The position numbers and the translations under genes were made by a program. Source: an uncultured Pirellula sp. (GTDB taxonomy: Bacteria > Planctomycetota > Planctomycetia > Pirellulales > Pirellulaceae). Taken from it: DNA of 64,000 nt. Shown in pieces: positions 26,793 to 36,879 of the stretch (positions are counted from its first letter, which is position 1; each line of letters opens with the position of its first letter). The notes under the pieces are model-generated. The model saw only the letters and a program-made list of their open reading frames with translations, did not search any database and was not told the DNA's origin. The stretch is from the NCBI GenBank assembly GCA_903858115.1, contig CAIOHR010000284.1, positions 1 to 64,000 of the forward strand, in the 5' to 3' direction.

Positions 26793-27518
26793 GTGTTTGA
26801 ACTGATTCAACCTATCATTGCCGCGCCAGTTTTGCCAGCAACAGTCCTGTTGGGCGTGCTGGTTTGCTGGAGCCTGTTCATGGTCCTGATTGGATCCGGA
26901 CTGGGAGCCGATGGCCATTGGTCTTTCCACTTTCACAATCCGCTCAGCAGCATTTTGGGGGGCGACACTCATAGTGGCATTGGACATTCCATCGCCCATT
27001 TCTTGGGAGATACGCTCGGGTCCTTTGTGCTGGCACCTACCAAATGGCTGAACCTGCGGAGTGTTCCCTTTCTGGTATGGATGGGCATCTTCACAATCGT
27101 TTGGTGGACGCTCTCTATAGCCTGGTGGATGGCACTGGACGAATGGTTGATTGTCAATCCTGGTCGCAGCATGACTTTACTATTGATTGCTCGCAATCTC
27201 GCTTCTGCATTGCCACTTACCAAGATGATCACACAGCCCATGATCGGTTGGTTTGCTGACAGCGGCAGTGTGGATTCGAAATCACTGATCGGTCAAGAAG
27301 CAGAAATCTGTTCGTACGATGCTACCCCAGAAAATGGTCAAGCCAAGTTTAAAACGGGGGCATCACCTTTGTTGTTGAACGTACGCACCGATGTGCCACG
27401 ACTCGAAAAGGGAACTCGAGTTTGGATAACACACTATGACTCGGTAAAACGAGTCTACCACGTATCACCCACAACTACTGATTTAAAAAACTTCTCAAAG
27501 CACGGTGAATCCTCATGA
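26793..27518 (+). CDS. yqiJ: OB-fold membrane protein (YqiJ/NfeD-like), flotillin partner
   Basis: A 241-residue protein starting with GTG (MFELIQPIIAAPV). It has hydrophobic helices at about 10-36, 95-118 and 130-150, and a C-terminal soluble domain (about 170-235) with GQEAEICSYDATPENGQAKF and LEKGTRVWITHYD, the OB-fold pattern of NfeD/YqiJ proteins. Such proteins are encoded next to flotillins and are thought to help them form membrane microdomains. Its stop overlaps the flotillin start as ATGA, so translation is coupled. About 260 bases without a recognised gene precede it. Confidence 0.85.
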   Translation: MFELIQPIIAAPVLPATVLLGVLVCWSLFMVLIGSGLGADGHWSFHFHNPLSSILGGDTHSGIGHSIAHFLGDTLGSFVLAPTKWLNLRSVPFLVWMGIFTIVWWTLSIAWWMALDEWLIVNPGRSMTLLLIARNLASALPLTKMITQPMIGWFADSGSVDSKSLIGQEAEICSYDATPENGQAKFKTGASPLLLNVRTDVPRLEKGTRVWITHYDSVKRVYHVSPTTTDLKNFSKHGESS

Positions 27519-29530
27519 GTCCATTTGTGTTAGCAGCGACCACTTCGCAAGTCGTGATTGGTCTGCTGATTTTGTTTGCCTCCATCATCGTGATAGGCAT
27601 GGCCTTTATTATGGTCGCTAGCAAGTTCTACATCAAAGTGGGACCGGACGAAGCGATCGTCAAGACAGGCATGGGTGGTATGAACGTGATCATCGACGGC
27701 GGTGCGCTCGTCTGGCCGGTGATTCACCGATACGAAAAAATGGACCTGACCTTAAAGAGTTTCGAGATCGCACGCGAAGGCTCCGAGGGGTTGATTTGCA
27801 AAGACAACATCCGTGCCGACATCAAATGCGCCTTCTTCATTCGGGTCGACAAAACTACCGAAGAGATCAAGGAGGTGGCGCAATCGATCGGATGCAAACG
27901 TGCGAGTGTTGTCGAGACACTGCGCGAGCTGTTTGATGCCAAGTTCTCCGAAGCGCTCAAGACCGTAGGCAAACAGTTCGAATTCGTCGAACTCTACGAC
28001 AAACGGGACAAATTCAAGAACGAGATTCTGAAAGTCATCGGTACCGATTTGAATGGATATCGACTGGATGATTGCGCGATCGACTACCTCGAACAAACCC
28101 GGCTCGAACTGCTCAACCCGAACAACATCCTCGACGCCGAGGGTATCAAGAAAATTACCGAACTCACTTCTGCCGAGAAAGTGAAGGAGAATCATTTTAC
28201 ACGCGAACGCGAAAAGACACTGAAGAAGCAAGATGTGGAAGCGGCGGAAGCGATCCTCGAACTAGAAAGGCAACGCATCGAAGCGTTCGAACGCCAGAAA
28301 CGAGAAGTTGCCGAGATTCAAGCTCGCGAAAATGCTACCGCGGCTAAAGTAGTCGAGGAAAATCGATTAGCATCCGAAAGAGCCAAGATTGCTGCTGACG
28401 AAGAAATCGGAATCGCTACGGAAAACAAACATCGCACGATTCTTGTCGCTCAGCGAAATAAAGAACGTACCGATGCGGTCGAAATAGAACGTATCCTTCG
28501 AGACAAGACGCTCGAAGCCACCGAACGAGAACGAGTCGTGGGGCTGGCCGCCGTTGAGAAGGATAAAGCTCTCGAGACGGAACGACGCAATATTCAAGAA
28601 GTGATTCGAGAGCGAGTCATCGTCGAACGTTCGGTGGTCGAAGAGCAACAAAAAATCAAGGACACAGAGGCCTTTGCTTCTGCCGATCGAACGAAACGAG
28701 TCGAAGTGACCGCAGCAGAAATGGCTGCCGAACAATCGCTCGTACGAGAGATCAAAGCTGCCGAAGCAGCCAAGAAAGCGTCCGAAAGCTTTGCCGCCAA
28801 GGTTCGCATCGAATCCGAAGCACACCGAGACGAAGCAGAACAGAACGCTGCAGCCATTAAAATTATGGCGGAAGCGAAACGAGCCGAACACGCTGCATCG
28901 GGACTCGCGGAAGCGGAAGTCATGCAAGCGAAGGCCGGTGCTACGCAAGAACAAGGGTTGGCCGAAGCACGCGTGCTACGTGAGAAGTATAACTCCGAGG
29001 CGCAAGGGATCACCGAGAAAGCGAAAGCCATGAAGGAAATGGATGGCGTCGGTCGTGAACACGAAGAATTCAAACTCCGCTTGGACAAAGAAAAGCAAAT
29101 CGAGATCACGGGTATCCAAGCTCAGAAGTCGATCGCCGAAAGCCAAGCGCTCGTCATTGGCGAAGCGTTGAAGACAGCGAAGATCGATATCGTCGGTGGC
29201 GATGGAGAGTTCTTCAAACAAGTCTCCTCGGCCGTTCAAGGTGGCAAGGCACTCGATCGCTTCGTGCTCTCCTCAAGTGTGGCGACGGACATCAAAGAAA
29301 CTTTCTTTAATGGCAGTCCTGAGTATTTCAAAGAACAGTTGGCCGGGTTGCTCGATCAGTTGCAGTTAAAATCGAGCGATGTTCGCGATCTGAGTGTCGC
29401 AGCGTTCGTAGCGAAGATGCTCGGCGATGGCGATTCGAATATTCAATCTCAACTGGTGAATTTATTGGGGCTGGCTGGCAATTTGAATTTGGCAAACAAA
29501 CCGATCAGCGGATTGTTAGAGAAAAAGTAG
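27515..29530 (+). CDS. Flotillin-family (SPFH) protein, YqiK-like
   Basis: A 671-residue protein with an N-terminal membrane helix (about 8-32). The SPFH/band-7 domain begins GPDEAIVKTGMGGMNVIIDGG and runs to about 200. A very long, strongly charged coiled coil (about 215-520) is rich in Glu, Ala and Arg. The C-terminal part (about 520-671) contains the flotillin-type segments ESQALVIGEALKTAKIDIVGGDGEFF and KALDRFVLSS. Flotillins oligomerise on the membrane and organise microdomains. It is translationally coupled to the OB-fold protein before it and lies upstream of the giant ATPase, making a three-gene unit. Confidence 0.93.
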   Translation: MSPFVLAATTSQVVIGLLILFASIIVIGMAFIMVASKFYIKVGPDEAIVKTGMGGMNVIIDGGALVWPVIHRYEKMDLTLKSFEIAREGSEGLICKDNIRADIKCAFFIRVDKTTEEIKEVAQSIGCKRASVVETLRELFDAKFSEALKTVGKQFEFVELYDKRDKFKNEILKVIGTDLNGYRLDDCAIDYLEQTRLELLNPNNILDAEGIKKITELTSAEKVKENHFTREREKTLKKQDVEAAEAILELERQRIEAFERQKREVAEIQARENATAAKVVEENRLASERAKIAADEEIGIATENKHRTILVAQRNKERTDAVEIERILRDKTLEATERERVVGLAAVEKDKALETERRNIQEVIRERVIVERSVVEEQQKIKDTEAFASADRTKRVEVTAAEMAAEQSLVREIKAAEAAKKASESFAAKVRIESEAHRDEAEQNAAAIKIMAEAKRAEHAASGLAEAEVMQAKAGATQEQGLAEARVLREKYNSEAQGITEKAKAMKEMDGVGREHEEFKLRLDKEKQIEITGIQAQKSIAESQALVIGEALKTAKIDIVGGDGEFFKQVSSAVQGGKALDRFVLSSSVATDIKETFFNGSPEYFKEQLAGLLDQLQLKSSDVRDLSVAAFVAKMLGDGDSNIQSQLVNLLGLAGNLNLANKPISGLLEKK

Positions 29531-29557
29531 AAATCGAGCGACATGCCTCTAAAAGCC

Positions 29558-29595
29558 ACTCTCCCGCTGGGAGGGTCGGCCAAAGGCCGGGGAGT
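29558..29595. repeat. Short palindromic repeat between flotillin and ATPase genes
   Basis: CTCTCCCGCTGGGAGGG (from 29559) and GGCCAAAGGCCGGGGAG (to 29593) are two adjacent small palindromes of the kind dispersed in GC-rich genomes. They fall in the 5' part of the longest possible ATPase frame, which is one reason to start that gene later. Confidence 0.45.
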
Positions 29596-29686
29596 ACGCC
29601 GACAAGCCCATTCACATTCGGTTAACAACTCGCGTGCGATACCTCCTAAAAGTTCAACCACCGTCGACTTCACGATCCAAACTTCT

Positions 29687-32600
29687 ATGACCGAAACCGC
29701 TTTAGCCACCGGAACCTACGAAGTCTTGCGCAATCGGCTGCGCGAGTCTGCGGCCGAACTGCGTGCGAGGTTTCAAAAACTAAACGAAGCGCGTTCCAGT
29801 GTATTTGGCAATGTAGAGACTCGGTTGTTGGCCACGATCCATGTGACGACCGATCACAACTGTATTCCTCGCGGTCTGTTCGCGAACCAAAATCAACTGA
29901 TGCTGGGCTACAACGTCCAGTTCGGATTGAAGACAGAGATTGCGCCGAGCGATGTACTATCGCTCTTTCGGTACGACGGTGAACATGTGCGGCACGAAAC
30001 GTTGGACACTCTGACCTCGAAGGAGTTTGTTCGCGATTTTGAGGAGCTTTATAAGTACTATCGAGGTGCGACATTCTCGAGGTTCTTTCAGAACGGTCCG
30101 ATGCTTTACATGGTTTTCCAAATCGGGAAGACCGCCGCAAACATCAAAGCATTCAAATGGGCGATCGCCGGCAACCGATTACAATACATCGACAATCGGA
30201 GCGAGTCGGAGGTCAAGCTACCCAGCCAACATGCCTTCCAATGGAAGCGGGCGACCCGTGACAGTCACAGACACGGAAAACATCCCCATATTTCCATCGA
30301 AGACAAAGTCTTTGTCGAGTGTGTTCATGGGGATTTGACGATCAAGGTCGAGGACAACACCGAGGACGGGTTGGGGATCTATCGTGAACCCGTTGAGAGC
30401 CCGGACCAAACGCTCGATGATGCAGAGACCTATTACTCGATCTTGGGCAATTTGATTTTGTTCAAGATTCGACCGTATCAAGAACGGGATTTTCGTTATC
30501 TCGTGTTTAGTGTGAAACGATCGAAGGTGCATCGGCTAGACTCGATCGGTACAGCCTGTGTGTTATTGCCAGACGACCATGGAATCATTTTTCCGAACGG
30601 CTTTGTTTTGCAAACCGGGGAAGTCAAACTGTTTGACCATGGTTTGACGGATTTGTCGTTTGATCGCTTGATCAAATCTCCTAACGGCGAAGACTATTTG
30701 TTTCTGTTCTTTCAACCAGAGAGTGGAACGTTGCTACAGCTTCGCTACAACCTGATCCGACAAGAAGTGGATACGCCGCTGGTTTGTCACGGTCAAGCGT
30801 TCTTTGATAATGGCAACATGTTGACGATGCGAGCGAGCGATACACCGCAAAAACATCATGCATTGCAAGTGTGGCAAACTCCATTCACGAGTTCCAATTT
30901 TGTTCCTCCGGTTCAATCCGATTCACTCTTGTTCAAGATCGGAAATCATGACCTCGTACGAGGTATGGCGGAGTGTCAAGAACTGTTGACCCTCGTCGAC
31001 AAAGATGAATCGTATGCAGATTTGTACGCGGATTTATCGAAACGAGCTACCGATTTGCTCGACAGCTATTTTTGGTTAGATCGCGAGGAATCGCTCAAGC
31101 TCTCCGAGCCGATTCAACAAATCCGCGATACAGCCTCTGCAGCCGTGGATGAGTTTGAAAAGGTCGTGCGCGTCCGCAATGAAACCAACAATAGCTTGGC
31201 CAGAGCCGAAGGACAAACGACCGAAATCATCAAGGGAATCGAGCGATCTCGATTCGAGAAGGTAGCGGACTTTGTCGAGAAGCTTGCTGCGATTCGCGCC
31301 CAACGCGGCAATGCGATCCAACTGAAGAGTTTGCGTTACATCGATTTAGCCCGTGTAGAAGCGATAGAGAAACAACTAACCGAATCCGCCGATCGCGTCG
31401 GTGTTCGTTGCATACAGTTTTTGTTGGAGCCGACGGCGATGCAACCGTATGCGTTGCAGATCGATCAATTGGGAAGCGAAGTTCCAAAGGTGGATTCCAC
31501 GTCCACGGCCAAGAAATTGGAGAGTCAATTCGCTGAGATTGCTAGTTCGTTGGAGCTGTTGATTGAGACCGTCGCGCAACTCAAAATCGAAGATCTCGCA
31601 CAACGCACAAACATTGTTGACCGGGTTGGCGATTGTTTAGGAGAACTCAATCGAGTTCGATCTACGTTGAAGATGCGGATTCGCGATTTAACAACTCGTG
31701 AGTTAGAGTCGGATTTCGCATCGCAGTCCAAGCTGCTGGATCAAGCGACCTCAAGTGCGATCGACGTTGTCGAAACGCCCGACGCCGTCGACACTGCGCT
31801 CACACGTGTCTTGATGCAGATCGAAGAGCTGGAAGGCCGTTACGCGGATTCGGAAGAGCTGTTACTGCGATTGACAGAGAAACGACAAACGCTGTGTGAT
31901 TTGTTCGAAGCGAAACGGGAGCAACTGGTAGAAGTGCAAACTCGCCGAGCGAACTCGCTCGTCTCGGCTGCGGAACGAATACTCTCGGGCGTAGCTTCCA
32001 GATCGGCACGCATCGATGCACCGGAAGAATTGCTCGCCTATTTCGCATCAGACTTGATGGTAGAAAAAGTTCGCAAAATTGCGGATCAACTCGCGGAGCT
32101 CGGCGATTCCGTTCGCTCGGACGATGTGCAGTCAAAATTGAAAGCGATCTCCGACGACGCCATGCGTCAACAACGGGACCGGCGTGAATTGTTAAGCGAT
32201 GGCAATCGCGTTATCAAGCTTGGACAACATGCTTTCAGTGTCAACCATCAACCCATCGAGTTGACAACGGTCGTTCGCGATGGAGGGTTGAATGTCCACT
32301 TGACGGGAACTCAGTACTTTCAACCGCTTCACGATCCTGCACTGGAAGTCGCTCGCGATTTGTGGGACCAGCCGTTACCCAGCGAATCGCCCGATGTATA
32401 CCGAGGGGAGTATTTGGCTTATCAACTGGCCAAAGAACTGCGTGGAGCAACTGCGACATTCGGCGTACGTGAATATTTGACACTTCAACCCAAAGAACAA
32501 TTGGACTGGGTTCGCGATCGTATGCAACCTCGATTCCAAGAGGGTTATGTTCGAGGCGTCCACGACCAAGACGGCACGAAGATCCTTACTGAATTCTTGA

Positions 32601-34945
32601 CGATGGAGCAGTCGCTCGGCTTGCTCGCCTATCCTCCCCAATTGCGAGGAGTGGCGTGGTTCGTTTGGAATTATCTGGTGACCAGTCCACGTAGAGATCC
32701 TCTAGAGCGTTGGATTCAGTCGATCGCGACGATCGATCGCCTTTTACCCAATCATGCGCAAAGTCGCGAGTGTGCTGAGGCTGTACGAGAACAACTGGTC
32801 AACGCATGTGAGGGACTCACCCTAGAAAGTTCTTTCCGAGCGTCCTTTGCATCGGACGCGACAGAGTATTTGATCCAGGAGCTCCGTTCGCAAAAAGGGA
32901 CCACTCCTATCCCGTGCCACAGCTCGCGCGCCGTTCATTTGCTTCAGGCCATGCGTCAACATATGCCGTCGGACGCATGGAATACTTTACAAACAACATT
33001 GCAATCGCATCGCCCCGAGCCGCATGAGTTATGGGTCACGGCGTTGAAGGCGGTTGATGCGTTTCTGGATTTTCATCATCATCACGCAGCCTCCGAAGCG
33101 GAGACTCACGCCTCTTCGGGCAGGCATTTGGATCCGGCGAGCCTCTATCGCGAAGAGATTGCAGTCATGCTCTTGTCATCCATGGAACTCGCCGTGGAAG
33201 GGAAAGCAAAAGCGATCGATCGAAAGGCAAACCATTTCATCATCCTATCAGGCTTGAGCGGCGACCACGCGAAGATTTCGAATGGATCCATCTCGCTCCA
33301 CTACCATGAGTTGCGTCAACGACTCCGGCTGTATTGCGACCATGTCGTACCGCGTTGGGAAGCGTTGCAGTCGACCAAACGCAGATTCGTCACGGAAGCG
33401 GACCGTCGCATCAAGTCGCACGAATTCAAAGCAAAAGTGCTGACGAGCTTCGTTCGCAATCAACTGATTGACGAAGTCTACTTGCCTCGTGTGGGAGACA
33501 ATCTGGCCAAACAGATGGGTTCTGTCGGTGAAAACAAACGAACAGATCGAATGGGGCTGTTGCTTCTGGTCAGTCCGCCAGGCTATGGCAAAACGACCTT
33601 GATGGAGTATATCGCCAATCGGCTCGGGTTGGTCTTTGTGAAGGTGAATGGACCTGCTCTGGGGCATGGTGTCACGTCGCTCGATCCGAACGAAGCGACC
33701 AATGCTTCGGCGCGCGAAGAAGTCAATCGCATTAATATGGCGCTCGAAATGGGCGACAACACGATGTTATACTTGGATGATATTCAGCACTGCAATGTCG
33801 AGTTGCTGCAGAAGTTTATCCCGTTGTGCGATGCAACACGGCGAATCGAAGGAGTTTGGAATGGTGTTTCGAAAACTTATGATTTAAGAGGTCGCAAGTT
33901 CGTCGTCGTGATGGCCGGTAACCCGTACACCGAGACGGGCGATCGATTTCAAATTCCAGACATGCTCGCGAATCGCGCCGATGTTTATAACTTGGGCGAG
34001 ATCATTGGAAACAGTGCCCAAGCCTTTGAACAATCGTATCTTGAAAACTGCTTGACCAGCAACCCGACACTGCAACCGCTGGCCCGTTGTTCGAATGCGG
34101 ATCAACGCAAACTTCTGGCCGCTTCGCGAAGCAATTCGAAAGATGGATTGGAGCTCGAAAGCAATCTCTCCCCAGATACGATCAATGAGATGCTCGTAGT
34201 GTTGCGCAAGTTACAACGGGTTCGGGATGTCGTGCTAACCATGAATCAAGCTTACATTCGAAGCGCAGCACAGTCGGACGACTATCGAACCGAGCCAGCC
34301 TTTAAGCTGCAAGGAAGCTATCGGAATATGAATCGCATCGCGGAGAAAGTGGTGCCTGTGATGAACGATTTGGAATTGGAGCGACTCATTCAATCCAGTT
34401 ACCAACAAGATGCACAGACCCTCTCGCGGGATAGCGAATCGAATCTGCTAAAGTTTGCGGAGTTATTGGGAACGTTGACAGACGCAGAACAGAAGCGATG
34501 GAACGACATCAAGAAAACGTTTGTTGAGAAGACCCGGCTGAAAGGGTTGTCAGGCGAGGACTCGACGGCGCAGTTTTTGAGTTCGCTGCTTGGATTAAAA
34601 GATGGTCTCGAGTCGATTCGCAGCGTACTCGATACGGCCGTGGCATCCCAAGCTTTGGCAAAGGTTGCCGCTGAGGCGGAATTGCCGAAGGATCCACGAG
34701 TGATCGTGCAGCACGCAGTACCTCGTGTGATGACCGAGTTGATTCGAAGCCAGTTTCAATTGCTTTACGACGGCCTTCGTCCGTTGCTGGAGGGAGCATC
34801 GAAAAACACAGCGACATCGGAACGATTGCGAGTTGCAGTGGAAGATCTTCTGCAACGATACCGTTCGCTGGAAGGAGTCGCTCAGCAATCGCCAGTCGAT
34901 ACCCAAGAAAACATGCGAGAGATGAAGAATAGCGACGAGATGTAA
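29687..34945 (+). CDS. Giant AAA-type ATPase, 'DNA repair ATPase' family
   Basis: About 1,750 residues from the ATG at 29687 (MTETALATGTYEVLRNRL); an earlier ATG at 29543 would add 48 low-complexity residues encoded by a palindromic repeat. The N-terminal 480 residues are a conserved beta-rich region (HNCIPRGLFANQNQLMLGYN, GDLTIKVEDNTEDGLGIY). Long helical, probably coiled-coil segments follow to about 900. A AAA domain has Walker A PPGYGKTT (Lys1302) and Walker B LYLDDIQ (Asp1364-1365), with a MAGNPYTETG sensor segment. The database name comes from weak similarity; no repair role is shown. Actinobacterial homologues exist. Location after flotillin and an OB-fold membrane protein suggests work at the membrane. 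Confidence 0.9.
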   Translation: MTETALATGTYEVLRNRLRESAAELRARFQKLNEARSSVFGNVETRLLATIHVTTDHNCIPRGLFANQNQLMLGYNVQFGLKTEIAPSDVLSLFRYDGEHVRHETLDTLTSKEFVRDFEELYKYYRGATFSRFFQNGPMLYMVFQIGKTAANIKAFKWAIAGNRLQYIDNRSESEVKLPSQHAFQWKRATRDSHRHGKHPHISIEDKVFVECVHGDLTIKVEDNTEDGLGIYREPVESPDQTLDDAETYYSILGNLILFKIRPYQERDFRYLVFSVKRSKVHRLDSIGTACVLLPDDHGIIFPNGFVLQTGEVKLFDHGLTDLSFDRLIKSPNGEDYLFLFFQPESGTLLQLRYNLIRQEVDTPLVCHGQAFFDNGNMLTMRASDTPQKHHALQVWQTPFTSSNFVPPVQSDSLLFKIGNHDLVRGMAECQELLTLVDKDESYADLYADLSKRATDLLDSYFWLDREESLKLSEPIQQIRDTASAAVDEFEKVVRVRNETNNSLARAEGQTTEIIKGIERSRFEKVADFVEKLAAIRAQRGNAIQLKSLRYIDLARVEAIEKQLTESADRVGVRCIQFLLEPTAMQPYALQIDQLGSEVPKVDSTSTAKKLESQFAEIASSLELLIETVAQLKIEDLAQRTNIVDRVGDCLGELNRVRSTLKMRIRDLTTRELESDFASQSKLLDQATSSAIDVVETPDAVDTALTRVLMQIEELEGRYADSEELLLRLTEKRQTLCDLFEAKREQLVEVQTRRANSLVSAAERILSGVASRSARIDAPEELLAYFASDLMVEKVRKIADQLAELGDSVRSDDVQSKLKAISDDAMRQQRDRRELLSDGNRVIKLGQHAFSVNHQPIELTTVVRDGGLNVHLTGTQYFQPLHDPALEVARDLWDQPLPSESPDVYRGEYLAYQLAKELRGATATFGVREYLTLQPKEQLDWVRDRMQPRFQEGYVRGVHDQDGTKILTEFLTMEQSLGLLAYPPQLRGVAWFVWNYLVTSPRRDPLERWIQSIATIDRLLPNHAQSRECAEAVREQLVNACEGLTLESSFRASFASDATEYLIQELRSQKGTTPIPCHSSRAVHLLQAMRQHMPSDAWNTLQTTLQSHRPEPHELWVTALKAVDAFLDFHHHHAASEAETHASSGRHLDPASLYREEIAVMLLSSMELAVEGKAKAIDRKANHFIILSGLSGDHAKISNGSISLHYHELRQRLRLYCDHVVPRWEALQSTKRRFVTEADRRIKSHEFKAKVLTSFVRNQLIDEVYLPRVGDNLAKQMGSVGENKRTDRMGLLLLVSPPGYGKTTLMEYIANRLGLVFVKVNGPALGHGVTSLDPNEATNASAREEVNRINMALEMGDNTMLYLDDIQHCNVELLQKFIPLCDATRRIEGVWNGVSKTYDLRGRKFVVVMAGNPYTETGDRFQIPDMLANRADVYNLGEIIGNSAQAFEQSYLENCLTSNPTLQPLARCSNADQRKLLAASRSNSKDGLELESNLSPDTINEMLVVLRKLQRVRDVVLTMNQAYIRSAAQSDDYRTEPAFKLQGSYRNMNRIAEKVVPVMNDLELERLIQSSYQQDAQTLSRDSESNLLKFAELLGTLTDAEQKRWNDIKKTFVEKTRLKGLSGEDSTAQFLSSLLGLKDGLESIRSVLDTAVASQALAKVAAEAELPKDPRVIVQHAVPRVMTELIRSQFQLLYDGLRPLLEGASKNTATSERLRVAVEDLLQRYRSLEGVAQQSPVDTQENMREMKNSDEM

Positions 34946-34954
34946 CGCAAGCCC

Positions 34955-35239
34955 CTAGGCGGCGCGACGTACCGATTCAGATTCTTCGAGGAATCGGTCT
35001 AGAGAACAAGAAGATTCGAGTTGCCCGGCTGGATTGTAAAATTTGATCTGCCGCTCTTCGACGAAGTAAACGATGTCGAAATCTGCGAGCGAGAAACGTC
35101 GACCGCAATACATCCCTTCGCGGATGAGTGTTGTCTCGAAGATAGCCGCATCCGGCGAGACTGCCACTCGGTTCTCGACAAGTTGTCGAAGTTTGGTTCG
35201 AATTTTGTCAGCGGTGTTAGGCAGCATTCGTTTTTGCAA
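34955..35239 (-). CDS. Small conserved hypothetical protein
   Basis: A 94-residue protein with no signal or membrane helix. The centre reads LIREGMYCGRRFSLADFDIVYFVEERQIKFYN in two strands of alternating hydrophobic residues; similar short proteins with a GxxFxxxxxxxxWFxEExQIKFY pattern occur in planctomycetes. Function is unknown. It converges on the giant ATPase gene with nine bases between the stops. The 264 bases upstream hold no recognised gene. Confidence 0.7.
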   Translation of the reverse strand: MQKRMLPNTADKIRTKLRQLVENRVAVSPDAAIFETTLIREGMYCGRRFSLADFDIVYFVEERQIKFYNPAGQLESSCSLDRFLEESESVRRAA

Positions 35240-35504
35240 GCATTTGGAAAAAGCTTCGTCTTGGTGATTCGTGTATCGGCTAAGGAAATTTCCCGAATTA
35301 CCTAATCTCTAAAGGATAGAAACCTTTTCTCTTTGGCCACCTTTTGCTCACTTTTGGCATCCCGTTGTCCGATGACAGGAAATGCTAGTTTCGAGTTTGA
35401 CGCGTTCGTAGACTTTTCCTTCAAAGTCAAAGAAAGCACTGAACGAATTCTAGCTCCATAGAAACCAAACACACTCAGTTCCACTAACGGAAGGTCGACG
35501 AAGC

Positions 35505-36407
35505 GTGAATGACTATGGCTCCACTATTTCATGTGACGCACACCCTATTCAAGTTCGCGGCAGGACGCGGTTCGCGCATTCTTGGATACCTACCAACGTA
35601 GCACCTTGGGCATCTCTGACCGTGGTTCATGGTTTTGGAGATCATGGAGGCAGGTTTGCTGGTCTTGGGACATCGTTAGCTGCCATGGGCTTAGCGGTTT
35701 TCGCATTGGATCTTGTCGGACACGGTCGAAGCCCGGGTCGTCGTGGTTGTATCGCATCGTATGACGAGCTACTCGACGAGGTCGAATCGAGCGTCGAGCA
35801 CGGAAGTGTACTCGTAGGCAAGGTTCCTAAGTTTGTCTTTGGCCAAAGCATGGGTGGCAATCTCGTCCTCAATCTGGCGTTGCGCCGCAAAGAGTTTTGC
35901 CATTCGCTGTTCGGGATTATTGCTGGTTCTCCAATGCTTCGAGCGGCGACTATGCCCAAGGAACGAATCATGGATGCCGGTCGATGGCTGGCAAAGCGTA
36001 TTCCCAATTGGCGAATCAAGGCGCCAGTTCAAGTGACCAAACTAAGCCAGGACCGCCGAGCGCAGGACGCCTATTTGAGAGATCCTTTTGTCCATCGAGC
36101 CATATCCCTACGGTTGGCCACGGAGTTGATCGACAGTGGTAAATGGGCATTGGAGCATGCCCAGGAACTTGAAACTCCTACCTTGATCACTCATGGGGCT
36201 GACGATACGTTAACATCTCCTGAGGCCAGTCAAGAATTTGCACGTGTCGCATCGAAGTTCACAAAGCTCAAACTCTGGGCTGGTTGTCGACATGATGTTC
36301 ATGACGATTTGCAAAGGGAGCGGTTCTTTGCGTACTTGTCCGATTGGATGAAGCGACAATGCGTCGTTTCGTTCCGTGTACCAATCGACTACCAACGAGC
36401 CGCATAA
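35505..36407 (+). CDS. Alpha/beta hydrolase, monoacylglycerol lipase/lysophospholipase type
   Basis: A 300-residue soluble hydrolase. VVHGFGDHGGRF near 38-49 is the oxyanion-loop region of the PldB/MGL family. The nucleophile elbow is GQSMGGN, the acid is in THGADDTLTSPEAS, and the histidine is in AGCRHDVHDD. All triad residues are in place. It probably cleaves monoacylglycerols or lysophospholipids. The next gene, a SnoaL-like protein, starts 57 bases later on the same strand. Confidence 0.92.
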   Translation: MNDYGSTISCDAHPIQVRGRTRFAHSWIPTNVAPWASLTVVHGFGDHGGRFAGLGTSLAAMGLAVFALDLVGHGRSPGRRGCIASYDELLDEVESSVEHGSVLVGKVPKFVFGQSMGGNLVLNLALRRKEFCHSLFGIIAGSPMLRAATMPKERIMDAGRWLAKRIPNWRIKAPVQVTKLSQDRRAQDAYLRDPFVHRAISLRLATELIDSGKWALEHAQELETPTLITHGADDTLTSPEASQEFARVASKFTKLKLWAGCRHDVHDDLQRERFFAYLSDWMKRQCVVSFRVPIDYQRAA

Positions 36408-36464
36408 TCGTTCCATCAAAGTCACTAGAATCAGTGTCACTAAAAGCTAGAAAGCAACGAACCC

Positions 36465-36857
36465 ATGTCTCTGGAAGCTGATCGAGATGCCATTCTTGCC
36501 CGAACACAACAATTATTGGTGGCAGTCACTGCGGGAGATTGGGAAGCATACGAAGAGATTTGCGATCCGTCACTCACGTGTTTTGAGCCCGAGGCGCTCG
36601 GTAATTTGGTAGACGGATTGGACTTCCATCACTATTACTTCAACCTGCCTGGTGGGAGCAATACACCCATCCAGTCCACGATGATCGGCCCACACATTCG
36701 TATCATTGGAGATGTTGGTATCATCGCTTATATTCGATTGACGCAAAAGATTGTCGACGGCAAGCCGACGACGTCTGCCATGGAAGAGACCCGCATTTGG
36801 CATCGTCAAAGCGGAAAGTGGAAACATGTCCACTTCCATCGATCCCCTGCAAAATAA
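36465..36857 (+). CDS. SnoaL-like/CaMKII association-domain protein (NTF2 fold)
   Basis: A 130-residue protein made of one NTF2-like domain. ILARTQQLLVAVTAGDWEAYEEICDPSLTCFEPEALGNLVDG (seen as TAGDWEAYEEICDPSLTCF and EPEALGNLV) and RIWHRQSGKWKHVHFHRSP at the end match the association domain of CaM kinase II. In bacteria such stand-alone proteins are of unknown function, perhaps ligand-binding or steroid-isomerase-like. It lies 22 bases before the likely start of NAD synthase. Confidence 0.9.
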   Translation: MSLEADRDAILARTQQLLVAVTAGDWEAYEEICDPSLTCFEPEALGNLVDGLDFHHYYFNLPGGSNTPIQSTMIGPHIRIIGDVGIIAYIRLTQKIVDGKPTTSAMEETRIWHRQSGKWKHVHFHRSPAK

Positions 36858-36879
36858 ATGATTGTTGATTGAGAAGCCA

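Noticed and set aside
28367-28954. 195-residue minus-strand frame rich in Phe, Ser and Gly
   Set aside because: It is the antisense of the flotillin coiled coil, whose repetitive codons keep other frames open.
29543-29686. 48-residue N-terminal extension of the giant ATPase
   Set aside because: It is encoded by palindromic repeat sequence and is low in complexity; the conserved family N-terminus begins at 29687.
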